Positions 18,342 through 28,433 are shown, counted from the first letter of the stretch. The stretch is 61,067 nt of DNA from Cylindrospermum sp. FACHB-282 (GCF_014697195.1 NZ_JACJRJ010000039.1:1-61067); one strand, 5' to 3'. Translations and numbers: made by a program. Notes: a model not told the origin generated them from the letters alone.

Positions 18342-18860
18342 ATGAAACATACTCTTTCGGTGCTTGTAGAAGATGAAGCGGGGGTTCTATCCCGCATTTC
18401 TAGTTTGTTTGCGCGTCGCGGCTTTAATATTGAAAGCCTTGCTGTTGGCCCAGCGGAGCAGGGAGGGGTTTCCCGAATTACGATGGTTGTACCTGGAGAC
18501 GATCGCGTAATTGAGCAACTCACCAAGCAACTATACAAACTGGTTAATGTCCTCAAGGTGCAAGACATTACCGAAATTCCTTGCGTTGAGAGAGAATTGA
18601 TGCTTTTAAAGGTGAATGCTACCAGCAGCAATCGCGCCGAAGTGATCGAACTGTCTCAGATTTTCCGGGCGCGAGTCGTAGACGTGGCGGAAGATTCTCT
18701 AACTCTAGAAGTTGTCGGAGATCCAGGTAAGATGGTGGCGATCGTGCAAGTGCTGCAAAAATTCGGTCTCAGAGAAATCGCCCGCACTGGCAAAATAGCC
18801 CTGACTCGTGAATCGGGTGTAAATACTGAGTTGCTCAAGTCTTTGGAAGCAAAGGTTTAG
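18342..18860 (+). CDS. ilvN: Acetolactate synthase small (regulatory) subunit
   Basis: This is the regulatory subunit of acetohydroxyacid synthase, the first common step of branched-chain amino acid synthesis. It activates the catalytic subunit and confers valine feedback inhibition. The 172-residue length is normal. The N-terminal ACT domain is visible as [20 protein letters not shown] and [12 protein letters not shown]. The second half ([19 protein letters not shown] onward) is the C-terminal ALS_ss domain. No catalytic-subunit gene is in the window. A long hairpin with a T-run follows at 18896. Confidence 0.95.
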   Translation: MKHTLSVLVEDEAGVLSRISSLFARRGFNIESLAVGPAEQGGVSRITMVVPGDDRVIEQLTKQLYKLVNVLKVQDITEIPCVERELMLLKVNATSSNRAEVIELSQIFRARVVDVAEDSLTLEVVGDPGKMVAIVQVLQKFGLREIARTGKIALTRESGVNTELLKSLEAKV

Positions 18861-18895
18861 TCGGCGAATATAAATAAATTACATAATCCAATCAG

Positions 18896-18933
18896 GCAGT
18901 AGATATGGTAAAAATTTTTACTATGTCTGCTGC
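18896..18933 (+). terminator. ilvN terminator hairpin
   Basis: A 19-bp stem at 18896-18914 and 18915-18933 is fully paired if three G-U pairs are allowed. It is followed by TTATGTATTTTT. It begins 36 bp after the ilvN stop. Confidence 0.65.
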
Positions 18934-19329
18934 TTATGTATTTTTCGGAAATGGCACTTACTTAATTTAGTAATCGCGTGTTCAGAATCTGGTGGTGAAG
19001 TTGGTAGAAAGTGCTAATGACTCGCTTCAATTCTTCCTTGTATTGTATTAATCAAGTGAGGAGTTGAGCAGCCTACTAAAGACACTTTATCAGCAGCTAG
19101 GTTCAAATTTGTCTTAACCGTATATGTGCTTTCTGAATGTACATCTGAGTCGATGATGCAAGATATGAGTCTATGCATCTGAAAACTGCTGTAACTAAAT
19201 TATTAGCCGAATCCCAACTGCCTTTGGGAGTGGGCAATTGTTGCTTTGCGATTATCAACTACATCTATTTCTAGCCTGAATAACTGTGCTGTTTGGGCAA
19301 GTTTCAGAGGAGTCTAGGGTCAAACAATT

Positions 19330-19653
19330 TTGGATTTTAGATTTGCTATTTTAGATTTACTGTACACACTCTTGTGATACAGCTTGAGGATTTTAGATTA
19401 ATGATTTTAGATTTGTTCCGCCCACAAGGGGTTTCATTAAAGTTATCCTTTCATTAGCAGTCAGAATCCAAAATCTATTAGTTAGATGGGTAAATTCGGT
19501 GCGCAGCGCGGCTTCACCCAATATTTTGTGTGAAAACGAGATTATATAAACCGCCTTCCTTGCGTTGGAACCGCCAATGAAAGGACAGGTTTTTCTCAAA
19601 GGCGGGGCTTGTACCGAAAACCAATCCAAAATCCAAAATCTAAAATCTAAAAT
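19330..19653. repeat. Foldback composite of simple repeats
   Basis: GATTTTAGATT-type repeats at 19330-19412 face the complementary AATCCAAAATCTAAAATCTA run at 19621-19653. The ~210 bp between them carries a GCGCAGCGCG patch and the interspersed repeat copy 2. The arms are complementary in type and could form a long cruciform. The same simple repeat occurs once at about 7443-7478. Confidence 0.5.
19532..19598 (+). repeat. Interspersed ~65-bp repeat, copy 2
   Basis: Shares AAAACGAGATT, CCGCCTTCCTTGCGTTGG and GGACAGGTTTTTC, in order, with 2558-2623. Function unknown. Confidence 0.75.
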
Positions 19654-19844
19654 TGGCACGGTCAATTAAACAAAATCATTGCCTGCTGAAATTTCCTGTA
19701 AGTGAATATTGGATAGGGCAATTCAGACGCGCCAAGATGATTATTTAGGTTAATTTATGATATGGATCATCCTCTGAAATTATATATTATATTTTTCCAC
19801 GCAATTAAGATGATTTTTAGATTGCTATGGAGGTTTTTGCAGGC

Positions 19845-21893
19845 ATGAATTCATTATCTTTGGTTTACCAACGAATAGCTCAAAAATCTATTAATAATAC
19901 ATTGATAAAATTGCTAAAGCTGAGAAATAGACATTTGTTTCTTCTTGACATTATTGTTTTTTTTGTCACACCATTACTAGCTCTGATTTTGAATTTAGAT
20001 AGCAATTTATATCTACAAGTAGATATATCAGAACTAGCGATCGCCACAATTCTGTTTTTAGTAGTCAAACTAATTGTCTTTTGGAATTTTGGTTTTTATC
20101 GGCGTTACTGGCGCTATGCCAGTATTGATGAACTGACCTATATAGCCACGTTGATGCTGGGTGCGGTATTCGTCCAAATTATCTTATTTGCAGCCATTCA
20201 TTACATACCAGATTTTTCTGTTGGCACTCTGCCACAATCACTACCCTTAATTGACGGGTTGCTGTCATGTATTTTCATTGGGGGGCTGCGTTTCAGTTTT
20301 CGGTTTCTAGAAAGAGCTAGTCAACAACAAACAGTATTTAAACCACGGGAGCGGGTGCTGATTATTGGTGCTGGTAGTGCGGGAGTTTCTCTCGTGCAAG
20401 ATATTCAAAGAAATCCCCAACTATGTTTTGATCCTGTTGCTTTCATTGACGATGATCCGCAGAAATTGCATGCACATATTCGGGGGATTCCTGTAGTAGG
20501 CAATCGCTACCAAATTCCTGATATTGTCAAATCTCTCCAAATCCATAAAGTGCTTATTGCCATGCCTATGGTCGCAGGAAAAGTAATTCGAGAAATTGTA
20601 GATATTTGCCAAGTAACTGGAACACAAACCAGCACTTTACCAGGCATACATGAAATCATCAATGACCGGGTGCGAGTAAATAGCATTAGGGATGTGAGGA
20701 TTGAAGATTTGCTCAGACGTGAACCAGTACAAACTAATATTGATCGAGTTTGCGAATTTCTCCAAGGAAAAACAGTACTAGTCACAGGTTCAGGAGGTTC
20801 AATTGGTAGTGAACTGTGTCGGCAAATTTTTCAGTGTAGTCCGGCTAAAATCATCCTGATAGGACATGGAGAAAATTCTGTATTCAATATTCAACAAGAA
20901 TTAGAACAACTTATTCACTTAGTAAAAACTGATAGCCAAGGACAAAAAAATACTCCTCATATTGCTACTTTCATTGCTGATATTCGCTTTCAGACTCGAT
21001 TAAAACACGCTTTTATCCAATTTAAACCAGATGTAATTTTCCATGCAGCGGCTCACAAGCACGTCCCCTTAATGGAATTAAATCCAGCAGAAGCAATCAC
21101 CAACAACATAATAGGAACAAAAAATTTAATAGAATTGGCGCTGCAATATGATGTTAAACATTTTGTGATGATTTCCACAGATAAAGCAGTTAATCCCACC
21201 AATGTTATGGGTGCTAGTAAGAGAGTTGCCGAAATGTTAGTGCTGCAAGCTGCCAGAAAAAGTGGAAAGCATTATGTTACCGTGCGTTTTGGTAATGTTT
21301 TAGGCAGTCGTGGTAGTGTGGTTCCCACATTTCAAAAACAAATTGCTAAAGGTGGGCCATTAACCGTCACTCATCCTGATATCTGTCGTTATTTCATGAC
21401 TATCCCGGAGGCAGTTCAACTTGTTTTACAGGCTGTAGTATTGGGTCGCAGTGGCGAAGTTTTAATGTTGAATATGGGCAAACCCGTCAAAATTGTCGAG
21501 CTAGCTGAAGAACTAATTCGCCTTTCAGGGTATCAAGTCAATAAAGATATCGACATTGTATTTACAGGGTTAAGACCTGGGGAAAAATTGTTTGAAGAAC
21601 TTTTTATCGAAGGAGAAGAATATGAGCCTACAGAACATGAGAAACTATTTGTTGTCAAAAATGCCAGTCGGATTATTCCCGAAATTTTAGCTATTAACGT
21701 AGAAAAATTACGGGTCGCAGCAGCTAAAAATGATATTAATTCTATCTTGCTTTTGCTGGCACAGCTAGTGTCGGGATACAGCCCTAAATATTTAGAAAAT
21801 AACCTGCTTTCTGTAGAAGCTGCAAATAATATAAGTGTAATTACATCTGCCAAGGGAAATATGTTGGTAAAAGTGGAACCACAAGGGGTGTAA
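19845..21893 (+). CDS. CapD/FlaA1-type NDP-sugar 4,6-dehydratase/epimerase, membrane-bound
   Basis: This ~682-residue protein has four N-terminal membrane segments, then a CoA-binding-like Rossmann domain (VLIIGAGSAGVSLVQDI), then the catalytic SDR domain (TVLVTGSGGSIGSELCRQ). The family produces UDP-4-keto-6-deoxy-HexNAc, the first step to many bacillosamine- or FucNAc-like sugars at the start of glycan synthesis. The SDR lysine region reads STDKAVNPTNVMGASKR, as in large CapD/PglF homologues. I favour ATG at 19845, which has GGAGG 11 bases upstream; an ATG at 19827 would add six residues but has no ribosome binding site. It is the first gene of the polysaccharide locus. Confidence 0.9.
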   Translation: MNSLSLVYQRIAQKSINNTLIKLLKLRNRHLFLLDIIVFFVTPLLALILNLDSNLYLQVDISELAIATILFLVVKLIVFWNFGFYRRYWRYASIDELTYIATLMLGAVFVQIILFAAIHYIPDFSVGTLPQSLPLIDGLLSCIFIGGLRFSFRFLERASQQQTVFKPRERVLIIGAGSAGVSLVQDIQRNPQLCFDPVAFIDDDPQKLHAHIRGIPVVGNRYQIPDIVKSLQIHKVLIAMPMVAGKVIREIVDICQVTGTQTSTLPGIHEIINDRVRVNSIRDVRIEDLLRREPVQTNIDRVCEFLQGKTVLVTGSGGSIGSELCRQIFQCSPAKIILIGHGENSVFNIQQELEQLIHLVKTDSQGQKNTPHIATFIADIRFQTRLKHAFIQFKPDVIFHAAAHKHVPLMELNPAEAITNNIIGTKNLIELALQYDVKHFVMISTDKAVNPTNVMGASKRVAEMLVLQAARKSGKHYVTVRFGNVLGSRGSVVPTFQKQIAKGGPLTVTHPDICRYFMTIPEAVQLVLQAVVLGRSGEVLMLNMGKPVKIVELAEELIRLSGYQVNKDIDIVFTGLRPGEKLFEELFIEGEEYEPTEHEKLFVVKNASRIIPEILAINVEKLRVAAAKNDINSILLLLAQLVSGYSPKYLENNLLSVEAANNISVITSAKGNMLVKVEPQGV

Positions 21894-22279
21894 TACCAAT
21901 TCAAAATTCAAAATTCAAAATTCAAAATGCCTCTGAAAGAGGAGCTCCGCTAACAAAATTCTCTTATAGAGCCTACGGCTCCCGTCAGGGATACAAAATT
22001 CAAAAAGCTTGAATTGATAGGGTTTCCGGGCTTGTATAGCAGAAGGCACTCTTGCACTCATGCAAAAGTAAAACCCTTGTCATCACTGAGTTTGAGCTTT
22101 AAAGAATGTCCTAACCGCCTTAGCCACTGCTATATCTGTCACATTCTTTTTTGAAATTGGTGTAACTATAGCAATCCTATTTGATTTGTGTATCCCTTCG
22201 GGAGCGGTTGGCACTACCGCTACAGACGCAGAGTTTTCCAGAATGCTAGCAAAGAGTTGGATGAGAAAAACACAAGTAT
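21894..22279. other. Intergenic region with ATTCAAAA repeats
   Basis: Four ATTCAAA(A/T) units run from about 21900 to 21926, with another at 21995. Between them is a patch with GCCTCTGAAAGAGGAGC self-complementarity. No gene was recognised; the short minus-strand frame here overlaps the flippase start and looks random. Confidence 0.5.
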
Positions 22280-23551
22280 ATGCAAGAAAATAAGCCCCTA
22301 ACACTACGTCGTAACTTTTCCTGGACATTTATTGGTAATGGTGTCTATGCAGCTTGTCAGTGGGGAATGCTTGTGGTGCTGGCTAAACTCGGTCGTCCAG
22401 AAATGGTAGGGCAGTTTACCTTGGGGCTGGCGGTAACAGCACCCGTAATGATGTTTACAAATCTCCAGTTACGAGTTGTCCAGGCGACAGACGCTAAACA
22501 GCAGTATCTGTTTAGAGATTACCTGGGGCTGAGGTTGATTTCGACAGCGTTGGCGCTGCTGATTATTGCAATCATTAGTTTGTCAGGAGGATATCACAGG
22601 GAAACAGCCTTCGTTATTTTGTTGATCGGACTAGCAAAGGCTTTTGAGTCGATTAGTGATGTGTTTTATGGGTTAATTCAACAGCACGAACGTATGGAGC
22701 GCATAGCAATTTCGCTGATGATCAAAGGCCCTTTATCACTGCTATTACTAGGCATCGGAGTATATGTATCGGGAGGTGTTCTGTGGGGTGTATTTGGGTT
22801 AGTTTGCGCTTGGGCTGTGGTTCTGGTTGGTTATGACATTCCTAGTGGTGTTTTGATGCTAAAGCCGGGATCAAAATTGCAACCACGTTGGCATTTGGGA
22901 ACCTTAGCAAAGCTGGTATGGCTCTGTTTACCTTTGGGGTTTGTGATGATGCTAATTTCATTCAATACCAACATTCCCCGTTATTTTATTGAGCGATATT
23001 TAGGTGAGCGGGAACTGGGGATATTTGCGGCGATCGCCTATCTAATGGTAGCGGGAGGCATAGTAGTCAGTGCCTTGGGAGAATCTGCTAGCCCTAGATT
23101 AGCAAAATATTATACCGCAGGAGATGTAGTATCTTTCCGTAGGCTGCTACTAAAGTTGGTAGGAATCGCAGCTGTACTGGGCGCCACAGGGGTTCTGGTA
23201 GCTGTTGTTGCTGGGCGGCAGATCCTGACTCTTCTGTATCAAGCTGAATATGCCGAGCAGACAAATTTATTTATTTGGCTGATGGTGGTTGCGGCAATTA
23301 CCTACATATCGAATTTCCTAGGTTATGGAATGACGGCAGCTCGCTACTTTCGGGTTCAAATGCCTTTGTTTACTGCTGTGGCCAGTATTTCAGCCATAGC
23401 TTGCCTCTGGTTGTTGCCCAAGTGGGGATTGCTAGGGGCAGCGATCGCACTATTGATTGCGGTAATTATCCAAACAGGGTTTAGTTTGGCAGTTATTCTC
23501 CATGCATTGCATAAACAGCTTGGCTACAAACAAGGAGAATCACAATCATGA
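22280..23551 (+). CDS. Polysaccharide flippase, Wzx-like (MATE/PST family)
   Basis: This 423-residue protein has about 12 membrane segments and opens with LRRNFSWTFIGNGVYAACQW, the usual start of oligosaccharide flippases. It would move the lipid-linked repeat unit across the plasma membrane for Wzy-type polymerisation. Its stop codon overlaps the start of the next glycosyltransferase (ATGA), indicating translational coupling. It lies between the NDP-sugar dehydratase and glycosyltransferases, which fits the role. Lengths and topology are normal for PST-family Wzx proteins. Confidence 0.85.
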   Translation: MQENKPLTLRRNFSWTFIGNGVYAACQWGMLVVLAKLGRPEMVGQFTLGLAVTAPVMMFTNLQLRVVQATDAKQQYLFRDYLGLRLISTALALLIIAIISLSGGYHRETAFVILLIGLAKAFESISDVFYGLIQQHERMERIAISLMIKGPLSLLLLGIGVYVSGGVLWGVFGLVCAWAVVLVGYDIPSGVLMLKPGSKLQPRWHLGTLAKLVWLCLPLGFVMMLISFNTNIPRYFIERYLGERELGIFAAIAYLMVAGGIVVSALGESASPRLAKYYTAGDVVSFRRLLLKLVGIAAVLGATGVLVAVVAGRQILTLLYQAEYAEQTNLFIWLMVVAAITYISNFLGYGMTAARYFRVQMPLFTAVASISAIACLWLLPKWGLLGAAIALLIAVIIQTGFSLAVILHALHKQLGYKQGESQS

Positions 23552-24708
23552 TGTTTGGTGATCAGTCTGCAATACGCATCCTTCATGTTGTTGGGGGGAT
23601 GAATCGGGGTGGGATTGAAACATGGCTAATGCACATTTTGCGGCACATTGATCGCGATCGCTTCCAGATGGATTTTTTAGTTCACACAACTCAAAAGAGC
23701 GCTTACGATCAAGAGATTCGCTCCCTTGGGAGCAAAGTTCTTACCTGTCCTCATTCCTCACAACCCTGGTTGTACGCCCATAATTTCCTACGCATATTAC
23801 GTGAGTATGGCCCATATCACATTGTTCATAGTCATGTTCATTACTTTAGCGGCTATGTCCTTGGCCTAGCACAGCAAGCTGGCGTACCTGTTCGTATTGC
23901 CCATAGCCACCTTGATACCTCCTCAATTCAGGCTAAAGCAGGATGGAAAAAGCGGTTTTATCTAGCTTTAATGAAAAAGTGGATCGCCCGCCACGCAACA
24001 ACAGGTTTAGCAACTAGCCGCATCGCCGCCGCAGACTTATTTGGTCTATCTTGGCAAACTGATCCACGTTGGCAGATTTTGTACTGTGGAGTTGATCTAA
24101 AACCGTTTCAAACTCTTGTTGATCCAGTTACTGTACGTGCTGAACTGGGTATACCTATAGACGCCCTCGTCATTGGTCATATTGGCAGATTTGACCAACA
24201 AAAAAATCATCAGTTTCTCTTAGATATTGCCACAGAGGTAATCAAGCGAGAACCAAAGATGCGCCTCTTACTAATAGGTGATGGATCCTTGCGTTCAGAT
24301 ATAGAGGAGAAAATCATTCAGATAGGCTTAAAAGACCATGTAATCCTCACAGGAGTACGTTCTGACGTGCCCCGACTCATATTAGGTGCTATGGATGTCT
24401 TTCTTTTTCCATCCCTCTATGAAGGTCTGGGATTAGTGTTAATTGAAGCACAAGCAGCAGGCATACCCTGTGTATTTTCAGATGTTATCCCAGAGGAAGT
24501 AGATGTGCTTCAGCATTTGCTACAAAGAATTTCCTTATTACAACCAGCCTCTGTCTGGGCTGAGGCAGTAATAGCTGCTACTAAGAAAAAAGTGATGATT
24601 ACTCAACAAGAAGCCCTAACCACCATAGAAAACAGTCCCTTTGCTATTGGGAGCAGAAGCAATCAATTGCCATCTTATTATCTTCAGCAATTGCATAAAC
24701 ACTTATAG
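23548..24708 (+). CDS. Glycosyltransferase family 4
   Basis: A 386-residue GT-B glycosyltransferase. The N-terminal part shows ILHVVGGMNRGGIETWLM, typical of GT4 enzymes. The C-terminal Glycos_transf_1 domain has IGHIGRFDQQKNHQFLLDIA and the E-x7-E region EGLGLVLIEAQAAGIP. It retains the anomeric configuration of an NDP-sugar donor and should extend the lipid-linked oligosaccharide in the cytoplasm. Its start overlaps the flippase stop by four bases. The donor sugar cannot be told from sequence. Confidence 0.9.
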   Translation: MMFGDQSAIRILHVVGGMNRGGIETWLMHILRHIDRDRFQMDFLVHTTQKSAYDQEIRSLGSKVLTCPHSSQPWLYAHNFLRILREYGPYHIVHSHVHYFSGYVLGLAQQAGVPVRIAHSHLDTSSIQAKAGWKKRFYLALMKKWIARHATTGLATSRIAAADLFGLSWQTDPRWQILYCGVDLKPFQTLVDPVTVRAELGIPIDALVIGHIGRFDQQKNHQFLLDIATEVIKREPKMRLLLIGDGSLRSDIEEKIIQIGLKDHVILTGVRSDVPRLILGAMDVFLFPSLYEGLGLVLIEAQAAGIPCVFSDVIPEEVDVLQHLLQRISLLQPASVWAEAVIAATKKKVMITQQEALTTIENSPFAIGSRSNQLPSYYLQQLHKHL

Positions 24709-24761
24709 ATTTTAATAGCACGACATGAAACCTGAAATTACTTTTTAAATAAGCAGAAATT

Positions 24762-25970
24762 ATGAGAGGTAAATTTAGCAGGCAACAGACAATTATAGTG
24801 ATACTTCTCGCGCTTTTACTCGGCGGATCATCTCTTCTGGGATTAGGTAATGCAGATTCACCAATTGATCCAGCCGTATCCCGACTTCGCTATATTTTAA
24901 TTGGCACAAGTTTACTAAGTTTTTTACTAATGTCCCGTCGTTATGTTGGGCATTTTCCTATCAACCCTCCACCTCTTGTCTTTGTATGGTATTTATTCGG
25001 GTTTACAGCCTGTTTATCAGGTTATGCCAATGAAGATTTAACAATGATGAGAGATGGCTTATGGTTCCTTGTTGGCATCCCACTTATTTTTTTCTATGCA
25101 TTGCCCAAGTTAATGAATACATCTGCCAACCTAATAATTGTGTTGGCAACTTTACTAGGTACATTGCCATATATTATTGCTTCTTTTTTGCTAAATCCCT
25201 TCTGGCAATTTCAAGATAACTTATATCGAGGTGTATTTGCTAATGCTAATCAACTAGGCAGTTCTGCTCTAACAATGTCAGCTAGTGTCTTTATTCTGCT
25301 AATTGGTGCTTTTTCAGCCCGGAAAAACAAATTATCACATATTTTATTACTTAATTTTATTCTATTTTGCAGCTTACTTGTTATCCTCTTAGCAAATTCT
25401 CGTACATCCTTAATTGCATTTTTTGCCATGTTTTCTATATTAATTAATAAGATTTTAAGAAATCCTAAATATCTGGGGATAATTTTTATCATAGCTACGA
25501 TTGTCATTGCCCTATTCTTGATATTTAGTACACAAAATCCCTGGTTATGGGAGCAGATTGCACAAATTCAAAATAAGGATTCTGTAAGTGGAAGGGACTA
25601 TATCTGGAATCAGACATTAACAGAAATGCAATTACTAGGTAACGGTAGTGATTACTTTGAATTAAATTTTGGCTTAGGAGCGCACAATACCATTATTGAT
25701 ATCCTGGGAATCAATGGCATAATCGCAGCACTTTTAATGGTCTGCTTTGCGATAGCCAGCTTTTGTTATGCATTTTTGTACTTCAAGAAATATGCAAAAC
25801 AAGATAGTTATGCCATCGCTCCTTTAGTTATTACAACCTCTTTTTGGGTTTTATCTATGGGTGAAGGAATGTTTGGCTCTTTCGGTACTGGAATAACTAT
25901 TGCTTATCTGCTGTCTATAGGGGTGATCATCACAAAATCAAATCCAGGTAAATATCAAAATAAATACTAG
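24762..25970 (+). CDS. O-antigen polymerase/ligase-like membrane protein (Wzy candidate)
   Basis: This 402-residue protein has about ten to twelve hydrophobic segments and a larger polar loop (about 265-300) in the position of the O-antigen polymerase periplasmic loop. That loop includes DSVSGRDYIWNQTL and GLGAHNTIIDILGINGI, close to the SGRxxLW and HN blocks of the Wzy_C/WaaL family. Located in the middle of a Wzx/Wzy-type locus, polymerisation of repeat units at the periplasmic face is the likely role. A ligase activity cannot be excluded, because the two are hard to separate by sequence. Confidence 0.8.
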   Translation: MRGKFSRQQTIIVILLALLLGGSSLLGLGNADSPIDPAVSRLRYILIGTSLLSFLLMSRRYVGHFPINPPPLVFVWYLFGFTACLSGYANEDLTMMRDGLWFLVGIPLIFFYALPKLMNTSANLIIVLATLLGTLPYIIASFLLNPFWQFQDNLYRGVFANANQLGSSALTMSASVFILLIGAFSARKNKLSHILLLNFILFCSLLVILLANSRTSLIAFFAMFSILINKILRNPKYLGIIFIIATIVIALFLIFSTQNPWLWEQIAQIQNKDSVSGRDYIWNQTLTEMQLLGNGSDYFELNFGLGAHNTIIDILGINGIIAALLMVCFAIASFCYAFLYFKKYAKQDSYAIAPLVITTSFWVLSMGEGMFGSFGTGITIAYLLSIGVIITKSNPGKYQNKY

Positions 25971-26020
25971 TAGATTTTACCTATTAATCTCTAATTAATC
26001 CAAAATTGAGGAATTATGCT

Positions 26021-27199
26021 ATGACTAAAAACAAGAAAAAATCAATTAGCAAATTTATCCACTCTAGCATTTTATTTTTAGTTGCTTTATTGATTATACC
26101 TATTTTTTCATCATGGTATTTACCAGCAGCCGAGACATATATGCCTGTGAATTTGAGTACTTTAATTGAGATTAAAGATGCTAATAAAAAGCCATTTTTT
26201 CCCTTTGGGTTCTACTTCCTTTCAATGAATCCTCAGCAGCGAATTAAGGCGTTACACGAGATTGCTGCTGCTGGATTTAACACCATGTTCGTATTTTGGG
26301 AAAACCTTGACGAATATGGTACTTTTCTGGATGAAGCTAAAAGAATTGGTGTTCATATCATCACTGAACTTAAGCACCATTCCAATCTGGGTATCGTCAA
26401 TGAATACAAGGATAAATCGGCCATTCTTGCTTGGGGTATTGCTGATGATGCTGGTGACCGCAATAGCAGTGATGAAATATTAGCTTTTCACCAAGAAGTC
26501 AAAGCAATAGATCCCCAGCATTATACCTATGTCAGTATTAGTAACTGGACAAAGAAATGGGAAAAATATTCCCATGTTGCCGACTTAATTGGTGGTCAAT
26601 CTTACCCAATTGGCTATCCTTTCGACAACAAACCAAAAAATTTACCTAATGATTTAAGTGAAGTAAGCTATGTCTTCAATCTTGGTTACGCTGAAACACA
26701 GAAAAACAATCGTCCAGTGATTGCCAATCTCCAGACTTTCAGTTGGAAAGGACAGCGCTGGCCAACTGCTAGCGAAGTCTACAACATGACTTACCAAGCA
26801 TTAATTGCTGGGGTTAAAGGAATTCTCTTCTACACTTATGACGACGACGAAAACTTTATCAGAGATCATCCGGATATATGGAATCAAGTTAAGTCTATTA
26901 CACCTGAAATTAAAAAGCTCACTCCAGTTTTATTAGAAGGTAATTTGACGAAAATTAATACCAAATTTGATGATTTATTGGCTGGACAGTGGATACATGA
27001 TAGCGGGATTTATTTGATATTAATCAATACATCAAATAGAGAAACAAGACAAGTAGCCTTGAAAATTCCTGCAAAAGCAAAAGGCCCAGCCCAAGCGCTA
27101 TTCTCTGGACGTCCGTCAGGTATGGTTTTTCAAGATGGAAACCTGAGTGGTTTGATTAAAGCTGGAGATGTACATATCTACAAATTATCAAAGGAGTAA
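26021..27199 (+). CDS. Secreted glycoside-hydrolase-like TIM-barrel protein
   Basis: This 392-residue protein opens with a basic stretch (MTKNKKKSISK) and one hydrophobic segment (FIHSSILFLVALLIIPIF), a signal peptide or anchor. The rest resembles clan-A TIM-barrel glycosidases: KKPFFPFGFYFLSMNPQ, ILAWGIADDAGD, IANLQTFSWKGQRW and YQALIAGVKGILFYTYDD. It ends in a small beta domain. It may trim or edit the polymer in the periplasm. Catalytic residues were not assigned. I use ATG 26021, since GAGGA lies eight bases upstream; TTG at 26006 overlaps that site. It is separated by only three bases from the next glycosyltransferase. Confidence 0.65.
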   Translation: MTKNKKKSISKFIHSSILFLVALLIIPIFSSWYLPAAETYMPVNLSTLIEIKDANKKPFFPFGFYFLSMNPQQRIKALHEIAAAGFNTMFVFWENLDEYGTFLDEAKRIGVHIITELKHHSNLGIVNEYKDKSAILAWGIADDAGDRNSSDEILAFHQEVKAIDPQHYTYVSISNWTKKWEKYSHVADLIGGQSYPIGYPFDNKPKNLPNDLSEVSYVFNLGYAETQKNNRPVIANLQTFSWKGQRWPTASEVYNMTYQALIAGVKGILFYTYDDDENFIRDHPDIWNQVKSITPEIKKLTPVLLEGNLTKINTKFDDLLAGQWIHDSGIYLILINTSNRETRQVALKIPAKAKGPAQALFSGRPSGMVFQDGNLSGLIKAGDVHIYKLSKE

Positions 27200-27202
27200 C
27201 TG

Positions 27203-28348
27203 ATGAATCTGATCCTTGAGAAACGACAAATACAGTCAACTGTTATCCTGCATATTGCACCAATTACCCACAATCAGATTTCAGGACTAACCTTTGCTAT
27301 CCCTCCATCTGTTAATAGCCTTCAGCGTCTAGGAGTGCAAACTGGGCTGTTGACTACTTCAACCAGTGGGTGTTATGAAAAGCCCGAACTTTATCCAGTT
27401 AATTCTATCCTTAATTTGCCGCGTTATCCGGCGATCGCATCAATGCCTCAACCTTTGAATCAGCCAGACATAATTGTTTTTCACAGTACATATATCTTGG
27501 AGCATATTCTACTTGCCTATGAGGCTGTTCAAAGAAAAATTCCTTATATAATTACGCCTCACGGTGGCATGACCGAGGGGGCACAACAGCAGAAACATCT
27601 GAAGAAAAAGGTAGGCAACTTTTTATTCTTTAATTGGATGGTAGAAAATGCAGCAGCACTGCACTGTTTAACCGAAGAAGAAGCATTTGATGTGAAAAAA
27701 ATCTGGAATCGTCCAGTATTTGTAGTTGGTAACGGAGTAGATTTACCACCCCGTCAAGTATTAGCTAAACCTGGTAGTAAGGCTGAATTAAAGTTTGTTT
27801 TTTTAGGACGGCTCGACATCCACCATAAAGGATTAGACCTGTTGGTAGAAGCTTGTTCGATGATCCAACAAAAGTTGAGGCTATCTAAAGTTCAGGTACT
27901 TTTATATGGGTCTGACATCAAGGGGAGTAAGGTCAAACTTCAGGAGATGATCAATAATTATCAAATTCAGGATCTTATTCATCTAAAAGACCCAGTTTGG
28001 CAAGAGAAAAAACAAGAGGTTTTCCAGAGTACAGATTTGTTTATACATACCTCCCGCTTTGAAGGGCATCCAATGGCAGTTTTGGAGGCTCTTTCTTATG
28101 GAATACCTTGCCTCCTCACACCAGGGACAAATATGGCAAAAGAGGTGCAAGCTGCTGGTGCTGGATGGAAAGTTGAGCCAAACCCAGCAGCCATTGCTGA
28201 AGGTATTTCTAGTGTTCTAGCTGCCCGATCAGAACTGCCACTACGTGGACAGGCTGCCAGAAATTTAGTTGAGAAAAAATACTCTTGGTCACATATTGGT
28301 ATGCGATCGCTAAGAGAGTATGAACGGATCATCAGCGAAAATATTTAG
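27203..28348 (+). CDS. Glycosyltransferase family 4
   Basis: A 381-residue GT-B enzyme. ITPHGGMTEGAQQQKHLKKK (residues about 115-134) matches the WcaI/PimA-like N-terminal acceptor domain. The C-terminal donor domain has FVFLGRLDIHHKGLDLLVEA and SRFEGHPMAVLEALSYGIPC with the two glutamates of the E-x7-E motif. The start ATG follows the preceding stop by three bases and has AAGGAG upstream, so it is co-translated with the secreted hydrolase-like gene. Cytoplasmic, membrane-associated sugar transfer is expected; donor unknown. Confidence 0.9.
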   Translation: MNLILEKRQIQSTVILHIAPITHNQISGLTFAIPPSVNSLQRLGVQTGLLTTSTSGCYEKPELYPVNSILNLPRYPAIASMPQPLNQPDIIVFHSTYILEHILLAYEAVQRKIPYIITPHGGMTEGAQQQKHLKKKVGNFLFFNWMVENAAALHCLTEEEAFDVKKIWNRPVFVVGNGVDLPPRQVLAKPGSKAELKFVFLGRLDIHHKGLDLLVEACSMIQQKLRLSKVQVLLYGSDIKGSKVKLQEMINNYQIQDLIHLKDPVWQEKKQEVFQSTDLFIHTSRFEGHPMAVLEALSYGIPCLLTPGTNMAKEVQAAGAGWKVEPNPAAIAEGISSVLAARSELPLRGQAARNLVEKKYSWSHIGMRSLREYERIISENI

Positions 28349-28433
28349 TGCCAAATAAGTGTTGAGATGCTGATTAAAAGCATTTTGAACAAGTCCTTTA
28401 AATCAAAAAAAACTTTACCTTTAGGAGACAAAA

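Larger units (their letters stand above)
18861..19844. other. Long spacer before the polysaccharide locus, repeat-rich
   Basis: After the ilvN terminator no gene was recognised for about 900 bp. The second half holds an inverted arrangement of TTTTAGATT-type simple repeats (19330-19412) and their complement (19621-19653) around an interspersed repeat (19532-19598). Confidence 0.5.

Noticed and set aside
22083-22328. 81-codon minus-strand ORF overlapping the flippase start
   Set aside because: It overlaps a confident gene and its sequence comes from spacer repeats.
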